Below, piece by piece: positions 11,589-24,400 of a DNA stretch of 64,000 nt (position 1 is the stretch's first letter; every line of letters starts with the position of its first letter). This DNA comes from Antedon mediterranea (taxonomy: Eukaryota > Echinodermata > Crinoidea > Comatulida > Antedonidae): assembly GCF_964355755.1 (NCBI RefSeq), contig NC_092671.1, positions 13,808,501 through 13,872,500 on the forward strand, given 5' to 3'. The notes beneath the pieces are model-generated. The model was not told where the DNA came from. It made no database searches and worked only from the letters and a program-made list of their open reading frames with translations. The translations under genes and the position numbers were made by a program.

Positions 11589-13740
11589 GAGGTGAGGCCG
11601 AGAGGATTATTATAGTTTAGTTAGTAACTGTAGTGTAATTAAATAATAACCTCTTTCTGTTTGTTACCAAGTCATAAAATATAATACTAGCGGTAGGATT
11701 GAATAAAAATAATAGTACATTTCCATCCATTTATTGGTCTTATCTTTGCAGATTTATGGAATCAACAGTACATGAGATGGCTTTGAAGAACTGTAATAGT
11801 ACTAGTAGTAATAAAATTGTAAACATCAAATTATATGGCAGAAATAGTGTGTGGAATGAATTTTATTGAACAAATGTATCATAATGAGTTTGGAACAAGC
11901 AGGATTTTTCAAACAGGACATAAATTACTTTTGAGACCTGAGTGATACATTTTAATTCCATCAACACCAGCCAGCTCCATCATATTCAAGAGATGGATTC
12001 TTTCATAAATGTCCATTGTACATAGTATTTGGCTAAATAAATAAAAAAAGAAGTACAGTAGTGGTTTATTTGTTTATATACCCAGACCCATTTAGATGGT
12101 TAAAAACAAACACTATATGATGCACTGCTACTAGTGTACTGTCTGGTAGTACATTACCATAGTTACAGTATGACTGTAACCCTAGCACTCGCGTCTAAAG
12201 AATTCTATTATGCATATTTTACTATTCTTCATAAATATTTAGTTCTGTAATTTTAATTGTCTGCGCTCATTCTATACTTGGTGTCTTAGTATACTGCATA
12301 AATGTATCGTGCAAGCATGATCCAAGTAGCATCTATTATAAAGTACTCTGGGTATCTTTCTATTCACCTGAAAAAAGGAAAATGAATAAGCACATGTTTA
12401 TCTGCCCTCAAAACAAAATAATAATTTAGTATAATGTATTATGTAGGTTTGATCAACAGTTTAAAATAGCAATGCTCAGTATCTGTTACCTTAATATTAT
12501 AATTTGCGCTTCCATTCCAATCAATAAATACATTTGCTTATCCCGTCCATCAATTATCATAATTGCACTCCAATTATAGACCTGTAGGTAGGTAAAAATA
12601 CAAATGAATTGTTTATTTACTGTATACTGTACTGTATATTGTACTGTATATGATACAAGCTGAAATACCCCTAACTAGGCCTGGCCTGTTATAACCTTTA
12701 TTACTACATTAGAGAAAATCCAACTCTATTCATTTTATTGGGAATCATAATATTTAGTATTCAGTGTTGCCTAGCCTACTAGCTAGTAGGGCGGCATGTA
12801 ATAACAAAAAAATATTTTAATAATACGTTAGTCAGGACACTACAGCACACAACAATATTAATAAACGTACTTATAAATAATGTGTATATACATAATACAG
12901 TAACACAATTGTGCCTACCATTAACACCCTCAACGATACATCAAGGAGCATACGCTCTCAGCTCACCTCTGGCCGGGCGACTAAACACCGTATCCAGCAA
13001 TCATCACTACTAAATAGGCCTAGCTAGCTCCAGGCCATGGCATTGTCAAACACCATTTACTCGTCCAACCGTTTCTTCAAAACGATGTTAACACCCGTGT
13101 TAACAAGACGATGTGGACGAATTTCCATCAATTTCAGTTAATTACAACGAAATAATAATAAAATGAATGTTTCAATAATACGTGTATAATAAATAGCGAA
13201 ATAAACATCGCTCGCGAGAGGAGGAGGGTCGAGAGAGAGGCCAAGGTGGTCGACTCTGTGATTCTCACGCATGCGCAAAATAACTCCGTGTACCCAGCAA
13301 GATAGGCATTTGGCTATGAATTTCGTAAAAGATGGCCTTGAAAAACGAAATTAAAATCCGTTTAAAAAAAAACTTGGTTGATAATATGAATTAATTTTAT
13401 TCGATTAGGCTAACATACTTATCCAAGAATAAAAATATCAAAGCAATAAGTAATTACTACCATGCTTTTGCATCAATCAATGATTTACTGCTAAATTCCT
13501 ATCTCTGTAATACAAAAATAACTTTTAGTGACGTCACAAAAAGTTTTTCACAGGTTTCTCAGGGGCGTTTTGAGGGCGTTGTCGTCCTTCAAAACATTAA
13601 GTATGACTATGGCAAGCTTAAAACTGATTGATCTGCACGTTGAGCCAATAAAATGATATTGCTAGGAACCCTTTCATATCCATTTTAAGCATTGAATATT
13701 TTGGCCTTGCAATGTATTCAAGATCCTGGCAATCAAGTCA
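11589..13740. other. Interior of the 17-kb insertion, no clear gene
   Basis: AT-rich with stop codons in all frames. There is an acceptor-like TTATCTTTGCAG near 11752 and a short GC-richer stretch near 13200-13290 with CATGCGCA. I see no domain and no terminal repeats. Confidence 0.4.
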
Positions 13741-13939
13741 TATGTACATACAGGCAAATATGTGTGCATTGATCCTACAGTTCCAGAGGAGACTCGAGGT
13801 GACAACATGAACATGAACTTTGTTATCCACCAGCACTTTTTGAAACTACCAACTTACAATACTTTCAGCTAATAAACCAACATGATGCTATGTGGAAACA
13901 ACTTCTTCTGAATAGTCTAACACATCCAAATCACTGAAT

Positions 13940-14940
13940 GATGTCCAGTAGGCCTACATTCTAGATGGTAGTGCTCTACTGCACAGCATTCCATGGAATA
14001 GTGTAGAGATCTGTAAAAAATATTGCTCTGCCATCATAGTCTTTGATGATTATGAAAGCGGTTCATACACCAAAGACGGCGCACATGGTAAGGCGTGTCA
14101 GGTGGTAGTGTCCCTGTACATTTTACCAGTGACATGTTCCACAAAATTAGATCACTTTCTGTAACAAACAACAATTTATAAATCTTCGTAACTAGTATTT
14201 GAACAACATGGCAATGAGTGAATGCAACTGCTGATGCAGATGTTCTTTCGGATAGTACAAAAAACCATTGAATCAGCAAACAGGAAAACATCTGTCATTA
14301 TCCGATGACACGGATCTACTAGTGCTCCTCTGCAGTCAAGCATTTAAAACATATTGTGATATTCTTTAGACTGGAACTGAGATGCTGGACTATCAAACTG
14401 GTTCAAACAGTACTTTTGAGAGACATCTGTGATAACCTTCTGTTTGCTCATGCGATACTGGTGACACAACATCCAGAGTTTTCAGAATTGCCTCTAAAAA
14501 AAGCTTGTCATTGCACTTATTTCTTACATTATGCTGTAGTCTTCAGATCCAAACAAGCTACAAAGGATGACATTGTGATTGCTAGAGAAAATGATTTAGT
14601 GTGTCTGTACAATGGACGACCTGGAAAACGTGGAATGCCTTTGACTCCATCCCATCTACAAGTACAACCTCGCATATCGCCAACTTCATAATCGTACCAC
14701 AACCAAGGTACTTAACATCATTTCAAGTTCAAGTTATCTTTTAGCAATGGAGTGGGGTTGATATGTGTACCGAGGATTGGGGATGGAAGATCAGATGATG
14801 GAAACATGGTTCCTCTACACACAGACTTAAAGCCAGCACCTGAGTATCTCCTTGAAGCATTCAGGGGTAACTAGAACTACATGTGGTGAATGCAATGGCA
14901 TTTCACTGTACTAATACCCGAACAAGAAAGTGATACTGAT
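13940..14940 (+). pseudogene. Degenerate transposon-type gene (FDGY/STKD, ADADxLIV, GDDTD family)
   Basis: Translated blocks appear in order but in shifting frames. A VFDDYESGSYTKDGAH block at about 14040 corresponds to the usual VFDGY...STKD...H. A block at about 14230 resembles ADADxLIVQKAxES, followed by a TSVII...DDTDLLVLL block at about 14285-14330, LLFAHAIL at about 14440, NDLVCLYNGRPGK at about 14590 and a C-terminal APEYLLEAF block at about 14845. From memory this is the layout of an uncharacterised multicopy family common in invertebrate deuterostome and cnidarian genomes and usually tied to mobile elements. Several frameshifts and stops separate the blocks. Its biochemical role is unknown to me; a nuclease-like acidic core is only a guess. 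Confidence 0.5.
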
Positions 14941-15059
14941 GACATATAAGTTGTGAGTCCTTTTCTATTTGAAGGGTTTAACAATATCATCCCACACGGA
15001 GCAATTCAAATAAAAAGGTCTGGATTAAAATGATCCTACAAAATATACAAAAATATCAC

Positions 15060-15850
15060 AATACACAGTACAATATAACAAGAGTCAAAGTTCAAGAAGA
15101 GTCGGATGGCAACTGGCAAAAACGAATTTCTTTTCCGGTTTGTTCTACATGCATCGAAAGCGACACCCATGAGGCATAAGCTCGAAATCACTGAACAAGG
15201 CATGGTTAACATTTTTTAGAATAGCTCTACTTTTTTCTAGAGTTTGCATGTCACAGAAGGAAGATAAGCTACAAAGTTGACAACCTATTAATTTAGAACT
15301 TAAGTTAACAATTCTTTGTAGTGAGTTTCTCTCTTTGACCCTAAGACTAAAAAAACCAGCATATAAAGGAAAAAAGTTAAAACGTTCTTAATAAAGGAAT
15401 TATAAAAAAAGCCTGAGAATTACTTTATCTATCGACATTAAAATGGTTCAGCTTCCTTAACAGATAAAGTCTCTGGTGTCCTTTCTTTACTATTCATGCC
15501 TCTGTATTTAATTCCCAGCTGAGATTGTCCTCAAATATAGTACCTAGGTATTTAAAGGAATGGACAATATCGCTGGTTCGTCATTTATGATGGATATCAG
15601 AGGGCTGCGTCCTTTCTCCTTCCTAAAATCTACAATCATGTCCTTGGTTTTGGTCACATTGGGTTCCAAGTAGAAGTTTCCACAAAATTGGATAAAACAA
15701 TCTAATGCGGAACCATGACCGTCCTGTGAATTTTGAAGGAGAGACAGCAAGACAGTGTCGTCAGCAAATTTGACAAGATGACTATTGTCCTGTTCTCTGA
15801 GACAGTCATCATTCTTCTAGCTAGCATTATTTTTCCTATTTCATGATGAT
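15060..15850 (-). pseudogene. C-terminal part of a non-LTR retrotransposon reverse transcriptase
   Basis: On the minus strand, translated blocks run from a KFADDT-like active-site motif (near 15770) through LEPNVTKTKDMIVDFRKEKG at about 15610-15670. Next come a LYLLRKLNHFNV block at about 15450 and a LTFSFICWFF block at about 15370, then a long conserved tail ending in a SFLPVAIRLF-like block at about 15100. This order (YADD motif, thumb, tail) is typical of CR1/Rex/L2-type elements truncated at the 5' end. Frameshifts at several points make it inactive. Confidence 0.7.
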
Positions 15851-16850
15851 ACAATAGGTACAGGAAAAACATTATTTGCACCAAATACTACCAAAATATA
15901 AATAAAATATATATAACCATGATTTAGTTTTACGTAAAAGGTCAATGACCTCTATAGTTACATAAAAACTGTTGTATCAATTAGTTTTTAGAGTAAGCAA
16001 TACATATTATACACATTTGTAGTTATTTAGATGTTATTGGCAGGCATAAAATAATGTTACCTACTACTACACTACCTGTTGTTGATAACAATTTATCATT
16101 ATTATAGGATTATTTTTATTATTGTTATTATTATTTATTTATTTATTATAAGTGCATAATTAATTCAAAATACTTAACATCATTTTTCCTAATTCATATG
16201 ACGATAGGTACAGAAAAAACACAAGTTACATCAAATGCATCGACAATTATGGAATAAGACATTGCATGTTAATAATTTTGTTAGGAAAAATTTGAGTTTT
16301 TGTAAAAGGTCAATAACCTTTTGACCTCTAGTTACGTATAACTGTTGTATTAATTGTTTTTTTAATGTATATTCGTTGGATATATATACTCTACACATTG
16401 GTACTAAAGCTATTTAGATATGATTATAAAATAATAGATTATAGGCATAAACGCTACCCCCTACCCCAAAATTGTTTATATTACATTTGATCAAGAATCA
16501 ATTTCAATAAGAATAGTACATCATTACTTTTAAAATTCTTCTAGTTAACATCATGTTTCCTATTTTATATATCGATAGGTACAGAAAAAACACAATTTTG
16601 ATTAAAATGCATCCACAATTATGGCATACGATATTGCAGTTAATCATTTTTTTAAGGAAAAAATGATTTTTTGTAAAAGGTCAATAACCCTTTGACCTCT
16701 AGTTATATAAATAAGTGTTGTATTTTGTTTTTTTAAATTGCATTTTAGAAAGAAATATATATTCTACACATTGATATCAAGATTATTGAGATTGGATTAT
16801 AAACCCACAAGTTATGGGCATAAATGTTACCCCTACCCCAAAAATATTGA
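15830..16850. repeat. Three tandem copies of a roughly 360-bp unit
   Basis: Each unit contains a GATAGGTACAGAAAAAACAC-like block (about 15853, 16203, 16575) and a TAAAAGGTCAATAACC...TTTGACCTCTAGTTA block (about 15935, 16300, 16670), followed by a TGTTGTAT block. Spacing is about 350-370 bp. The units are diverged. Their GGTCAA/TTGACC blocks resemble one near the left end of the 17-kb insertion, so they may be its subterminal repeats. Confidence 0.65.
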
Positions 16851-17125
16851 CGGAATAAAATCACTATATAGTTGTTGAGATTACGTAAAAAATAATGTGT
16901 TCCAATGCTTCAATTTTCGGTGACTTTTAATATGTCATTCTAAACTACATTTGGAATGAAAAAATCAATGTTTCGTTACTATTACAATTTGTGGTGGGTT
17001 TACCTCTAAATATCACTAGATTGACTGGACTATATGTTGCTAATACAAAGTTAATGTTAACACTAATATTTAATAGCACACATTTCTATAGTATTAAACA
17101 TAATAAGCCTGAAATAAAAAGATGT

Positions 17126-17194
17126 TACATGAACCAATAACAGTGTTACAAGCACCACCATTTTGACAAATGTTATTACTACAAGCATTCACAC
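17126..17194 (-). pseudogene. Broken EGF half-exon
   Basis: The acceptor and first half of an EGF exon (NACSNNICQNGGACNTVIGSC) are intact. The second half and donor were removed by a deletion of roughly 95 bp. The same scar occurs at 20918-20986 and 23012-23080. Confidence 0.75.
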
Positions 17195-18342
17195 CTGTAA
17201 TATTGAATAAGTATGGTGAAATTATTTATCAATAAAATAGTTTGTGTACACACTGTTGAGCTACTAGTTCTATTGCAATGTATATATTTAGTTTTTTTTG
17301 CTTCATTTAAAATGATTAATTTATTTTTTGTGGGTAATTTTCTATTTTTCAAATTAAATCTGATGACACATTAACCAATTGAACTAAATATAATCGTTAT
17401 TGAATTAAATGTTGCAAAGCAAAACTATGATTTTGACAGGTATCAACAAACATTGAAATATAAAAATAGTAAACAAACCTACTGTACAGGTACTAAGTAC
17501 AGTTATTATACAACAAAATTCTCTTTTCCATGTTAAACCGTTCAATAATGAATTATCATAGCAAACTTTCATTTGTTATTATTTTTCATATTTAATTTTT
17601 GTAGATTGCATATTTGCTTTAATTTCAAAGTGTTGTGACCAAATGTAGCTCATACAAAGTTAATGTTAACACTAACATTTAATAGTGCAGATTTCTATAG
17701 TATTAAGCATAATAAGCTTGAAACAAAATAATATTGAATGGTGAAATTATTTATCAATAAAATTAACATGAACATACTGAAACAACTAAACACATATTTG
17801 TACACTCACTGTTGAGCTACTAGTTTTGTATTACAGTGTGTATATTTAGTTTTTTGTGGCTAATTTTCTATTTTTTTAGACTAAATCCGACGATACATTA
17901 ACCAATTGAACTAAATTTAATTGTTATTGATTTTAATGTTGCAAAGCAAAAATAGAATTTTCTAGGTATCAACTAACATTGTAATATAAAAATAGCAAAC
18001 AAACCTACTGTACAGGTACTAAGTACAGTATTATACAATATCATTCTCTTTTCCATATTTTAAACCTTTCAATAATGTGTTGTACACTTGTACAACTCAT
18101 ATAGGTATAGTAGCCTACTCATGTTGGCTTTCTTAATATTCTTAATCAATTATCATAGCAAATTTTCATTTGTTGATTTATTTTTCATAGTATTTTTTTT
18201 TTGGTAGATTGCAATATTTGCTTTAATTTTAAATGTTGTGACCAAATGTAGTTCATACAAAATTAATAATGCACATTTCTATAATATTAAACATAATAAG
18301 CTTGAAATAAAATAATGTTAAAATACTTCATTTAAAACTTAC

Positions 18343-18462
18343 CTGTTTCACAGAAGGGTCCAGTGAAACATGATGGACATGTACATGTGTAAGCAGTACA
18401 GGAACCAGCAACAGTGTTACAAGCAGCTCCATTCTGACAAACGTTATTATCACAAGCATTTG
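18343..18462 (-). CDS. EGF-like exon (array, block P)
   Basis: 120-nt phase 1-1 exon with borders CAG|CAAATG and AAACAG|GTAAGT. It encodes one EGF module with eight cysteines (ACDNNVCQNG...CTAYTCTCPSCFTG..C). The partner exon in block Q is 24229-24348. Confidence 0.85.
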
Positions 18463-21400
18463 CTGAATTGAATGAATGAATGTCATTGGGATGTTATTAA
18501 CAACAAACAAAATAAAGTTAACCATTTAAACATGCATTAAATAAGATAACATAATAATATTCTGTGTCTTAATGTAGTTGGATGTTGGATAACTTAAATC
18601 AAAGTACAGTAGTAAGTAATCAAATGCTGTAATTCATAATTGTATAAAGTATAGGTACTAAAATAAAGTAATTAGCTGATAATCAGGTTTATTTCAAGAT
18701 TGGATATCGCAACTACAAAAACGTCTAAAAAATGGATAAACATGCATATTGCCTTTTTCTTCTTTACAGTTTGTATTCAAATAATTGACAGGTTTTCATA
18801 ATTTTGGTTAAAATATTATCACACAATACATTAAAGACATACATTCACATTCATACACAGACATTTTTTAATAGCTCATTAAGTACAAAAGATATACTGT
18901 AAACATTGCAATTATTAACCAAAACTAAGCGTTATGCTTTTTATCACTTTATTAATGGGAACACCCAAGCAAAGTTATGGGTTTTTGGGGTTTTATACTG
19001 AAAATGTATTACTTACTCAAAAGAATATTGGATAGCCTTATAGGGTTTATAAACTTACTGGTTTCACAGAATCTTCCAGTGTAGCATGACGGACATGTGC
19101 AGGTGAAAGTATGACAAAAAGGTCCAGCAACATCGTTACAAACACCTCCATTCTGACAAAGGTCATCACTACAACTAATAATTACTGAAATATCAAATAT
19201 TTGTAAACATTAGTAAAGTATTTTATAATATGATGTTACTGTTGTTTATTATTGCAAAAGAGTTATTTTATTATTAATTAGGCCAAATAAATAACAAGCA
19301 ATGTTTCATCACCTACGAGTGATGCTATCAGTATGCAGACATGGTTCTTAAAATACAATATTCTACATGTCATTTAAATACTATAGTAATAATATGTCCA
19401 GCTGAATGTTGTTTCAGAATTTATTTATTTCATACATAAGCACTGTTTAATCATGGAGCTATAAATTCATGGCTTAACAGTTGCTGTTGCTGAGTGGGCA
19501 GGTCAAATGTGCATGCTACAATCAGTGTGGCCAAAGATTTAAAAAAAACACAAATTACTCCATTTTCATGTATTCTGCCATTTTGTGAAATTTAAAGTGT
19601 GTGCATGATTATCAGAATAAGTTTTGGAATAAGCTTTTAAAATCATTGGCCATGAATTTGACATACCTTTTCATTAAGTAAAAAAGAAATTACAAAATAC
19701 AAATATATTAATATATTTTAATTAATTATGCTATAAATGTTATATATTTTATTACAGTCAGTCAACTATCTGAGTTTCACATGTGGCGACTTAACACTGT
19801 GATCGTACTAATTTCAGGCAATCTGGGATTCGGCAAATCTTTTTAACTTACATGTTTGACAGAATATTTCAGTGTAACATCCGTAACAGGTACATGTGTA
19901 AGCAGTACAAGAACCAGCAACTGGGACACAAACAGCTCCATTTTGACAAGCATGATTGTTACAAGCATTCACAGCTGTAATATTGAATAAGTATGGTCAA
20001 ATTATTTATCAATAAAATAGTTTTTGTACACACTGTTGAGCTAATAGTTTTGTATTGCAATGTATATATTTAGTTGTTTTTTTTGTTTCATTTTAAAATG
20101 ATTAACTTATTTTTTGTGGGTAATTTAATATTTTTTAGATTAAATCTGATGACACATTAACCATTTAATAGTGCATATTTCTATAGTATTAAACTTAATA
20201 AGCTTGAAATAAAATAATGTTACAATACTTCATTTAAAACTTACCTGTTTCACAGAATGATCCAGAGAAACATGATGGACATGTACAAGTGTAAGCAGTA
20301 CAGGAACCAGCAACAGGGTTACAAGCAGCTCCATTCTGACAAAGGTTACCACTGCAAGCAATCACAGCTGTAATATTGAATAAGCATGGTGAAATTATTT
20401 ATCATACAATTAACATGTACATTCTGAAATAACTACACAAGTTTTTGTACACACTGTTGAGCTACTAGTTTTGTAATAAAATGCATATATTTAGTTTTGT
20501 TTGCTTTATTTAAAATGATTAAACTTATTTTTTGTGACTAATTTTCTATTTTTTTAAGATTAAGATTTTAATTGAACTAAATTAAATTGTTATTATTAAA
20601 TGTTGCAAAGCAAAACCCAAGACATGAGAATGCGGTATAAGTACTATAACAGGTTTTTAAATCTGTAACATTATATCAATATTTTACTTTTTAAACCAGT
20701 TTGAATAAGACTGCAATAAATAACTCAAAATATTGTAGAAAAAAAAGAAATCTATTTATGACATTATATTTGTTATCATAATAAATCCATTGTATATTGC
20801 AATCCAAATAGACTGCTGTGACCATATGTTGCTAATACAAAGTTAATGTTAACACTAATATTTAATAGCACACATTTCTATAGTATTAAACATAATAAGC
20901 CTGAAATAAAAAGATGTTACATGAACCAATAACAGTGTTACAAGCACCACCATTTTGACAAATGTTATTACTACAAGCATTCACACCTGTAATATTGAAT
21001 AAGTATGGTGAAATTATATATCAATAAAATTAACATGAACATATTGAAACAATAGTGTATTGTATTGTATTGTGTATATTTAGTTTTTTTTTTGGCTAAT
21101 TTTTTATTTTTTAAATAAATCTGATGATAAATTAACCAATTGAACTAAATTTAATTGGTATTAAATTAAATATTGCAAAGCAAAACTAGGATTTTGATGG
21201 GCATCAACAAACCTTTGTAATATACAAATACTAAACAAACGTATACTAAGTACAGTATTATAGAACATCATTCTCTTTTCCATATTTTGAACCTTTCAAT
21301 AATGTGTTGTACAACTCATAGAGGTACTCATGTTGGATTTCTTAATAACATTCTTAATCAATTATCATAGCAAACTTTCATTTGTTGGTTTTTTTTGTAG

Positions 21401-24400
21401 ATTGCAATATTTGCTTTAATTTTAAAGATGTATTGTCCCTTGAAACACAAAGAATGAAGGTTAAAATATTCGAAATTTAAATTGGCCATATCAAAGTAAT
21501 ATTAAAGTTATTCACTTTGAGTCGAAAATTCAAGCCAAAAACAACAAGTTTACGTAATTAACAGGTAAATTAATTTGATTACATTTCGTCTGGAAAATCG
21601 TCGCGAAAGAAAGTAAACAAAGATTTCAAACCACGAGTATGCATTATGCACATGATGCTAATTAGGATTGTTTACAACTCGTCACGGTTGAGAAGGTGTT
21701 CTCACACAGATCGCAAGGAAGTTTTATGATTATGCATACAGAGTAGCCAAACAAGCATGTTGCATTATGAGATATGTTTTGATCAAGTTTTTTTTTTAAA
21801 CTAAGCTATATGATTTTTGTCACTATATTAATGGGAACACCCAAGCAATATAAATCTATATATTTATGTATTAGGAATTCATTCACATGACAATCTTGTT
21901 CAAGGACAAACATATACACAAGATGCTTCACCAAAATAATCTTGGGAGTGGAACTGTTGATTAAATTATTTATGATAACAAAATAAATAAAACCTATAAA
22001 GCCTAGATAATGCAACCGGGACACAAGAAGCTCTATTTTGACAGGCATGATTGGTACAAGCATTTGCTGAATTAAATAAAATGAATATCATTGGGATGTT
22101 ATAAGCAATCAAATAGTGTGAATGTTATAAACATTATAAAGTGTATTAATCTTTAATCATATTTAAACATACATTAAATAAGAAACATATTACTAAAAAA
22201 ATATATGATAATGATCTATATCTTAATGGAGTTGGACGTTGGATTACATCAAAGTACAGAAGCAATCAAATGTCATAATTCAATATATAATAGTGCGCAT
22301 TTCTATATTAACTATATTATGTTACAATGCTTTATTTAAAACTTACCTGTTTCACAGAATGATCCAGAGAAACATGATGGACATGTACAAGTGTAAGCAG
22401 TACAGGAACCAGCAACAGGGTTACAAGCAGCTCCATTCTGACAAAGGTTACCACTGCAAGCAATCACAGCTGTAATATTGAATAAGTATGGTGAAATTAT
22501 TTATCAATTAAATTAACATGAACATACTGAAACAACAAAAACTGTTGTACACACTGTTGAGCTACTAGTTTTGTAATAAAATGTGTATATTTAGTTTTGT
22601 TTGCTTTATTTAATTATTTATTTTTTGTGAGGAATTTTCTATTTTTTTAAGATTAAGATTTTAATTGAACTAAATTAAATTGTTATTATTAAATGTTACA
22701 AAGCAAAACCCAAGACATGAGAATGCGGTATAAGTACTATAACAGGTTTTTAAATCTGTAACATTAAATCAATATTTTACTTTTTAAACCAGTTTGAATA
22801 AGACTGCAATAAATAACTCAAAATATTGTAGAAAAAAAAAGAAATCTATTTATGACATTATATTTGTTATCATAATAAATCCATTGTATATTGCAATCCA
22901 AATAGACTCCTGTGACCATATGTTGCTAATACAAAGTTAATGTTAACACTAATATTTAATAGCACACATTTCTATAGTATTAAACATAATAAGCCTGAAA
23001 TAAAAAGATGTTACATGAACCAATAACAGTGTTACAAGCACCACCATTTTGACAAATGTTATTACTACAAGCATTCACACCTGTAATATTGAATAAGTAT
23101 GGTGAAATTATTTATCAATAAAATAGTTTGTGTACACACTGTTGAGCTACTAGTTCTATTGCAATGTATATATTTAGTTTTTTTTGCTTCATTTAAAATG
23201 ATTAATTTATTTTTTGTGGGTAATTTTCTATTTTTCAAATTAAATCTGATGACACATTAACCAATTGAACTAAATATAATCGTTATTGAATTAAATGTTG
23301 CAAAGCAAAACTATGATTTTGACAGGTATCAACAAACATTGAAATATAAAAATAGTAAACAAACCTACTGTACAGGTACTAAGTACAGTTATTATACAAC
23401 AAAATTCTCTTTTCCATGTTAAACCGTTCAATAATGAATTATCATAGCAAACTTTCATTTGTTATTATTTTTCATATTTAATTTTTGTAGATTGCATATT
23501 TGCTTTAATTTCAAAGTGTTGTGACCAAATGTAGCTCATACAAAGTTAATGTTAACACTAACATTTAATAGTGCAGATTTCTATAGTATTAAGCATAATA
23601 AGCTTGAAACAAAATAATATTGAATGGTGAAATTATTTATCAATAAAATTAACATGAACATACTGAAACAACTAAACACATATTTGTACACTCACTGTTG
23701 AGCTACTAGTTTTGTATTACAGTGTGTATATTTAGTTTTTTGTGGCTAATTTTCTATTTTTTTAGACTAAATCCGACGATACATTAACCAATTGAACTAA
23801 ATTTAATTGTTATTGATTTTAATGTTGCAAAGCAAAAATAGAATTTTCTAGGTATCAACTAACATTGTAATATAAAAATAGCAAACAAACCTACTGTACA
23901 GGTACTAAGTACAGTATTATACAATATCATTCTCTTTTCCATATTTTAAACCTTTCAATAATGTGTTGTACACTTGTACAACTCATATAGGTATAGTAGC
24001 CTACTCATGTTGGCTTTCTTAATATTCTTAATCAATTATCATAGCAAATTTTCATTTGTTGATTTATTTTTCATAGTATTTTTGTTTTGGTAGATTGCAA
24101 TATTTGCTTTAATTTTAAATGTTGTGACCAAATGTAGTTCATACAAAATTAATAATGCACATTTCTATAATATTAAACATAATAAGCTTGAAATAAAATA
24201 ATGTTACAATACTTCATTTAAAACTTACCTGTTTCACAGAAGGGTCCAGTGAAACATGATGGACATGTACATGTGTAAGCAGTACAGGAACCAGCAACAG
24301 TGTTACAAGCAGCTCCATTCTGACAAACGTTATTATCACAAGCATTTGCTGAATTGAATGAATGAATGTCATTGGGATGTTATTAACAACAAACAAAATA

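Larger units (their letters stand above)
83..17032. mobile_element. About 17-kb inverted-end insertion (composite, nested)
   Basis: The left end (TAGTCCAGTCAATCT from 83) and the right end (AGATTGACTGGACTA up to 17032) are inverted repeats. The similarity continues for roughly 130 bp with indels and includes a shared CCACCACAAATTG and AAAAGTCACCGAAAAT block. TAT flanks both sides (80-82 and 17033-17035), and two paralogous uninterrupted sites carry a single TAT. Three further transposons with their own target duplications sit inside, so the original element was about 7.2 kb. A degenerate transposon-type gene lies near its right third. A 3-bp TAT duplication would suit PIF/Harbinger, but the termini do not look like that family, so I leave it unclassified. 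Confidence 0.8.
17033..20242. repeat. Segmental duplication block P (partner 22920-26008)
   Basis: Almost base-for-base identical to 22920-26008 at an offset of about 5.885 kb. The partner has lost about 117 bp near 25415. The block carries three intact EGF exons, one broken half-exon and their introns. Near identity across introns means a recent event. Confidence 0.9.
20243..20995. repeat. Duplication block R1 (partner 22345-23089)
   Basis: One intact EGF exon, its upstream-side intron, the AGAAATCTATTTATGACATT intron segment and a broken half-exon repeat in the same order about 2.1 kb away. Confidence 0.85.
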
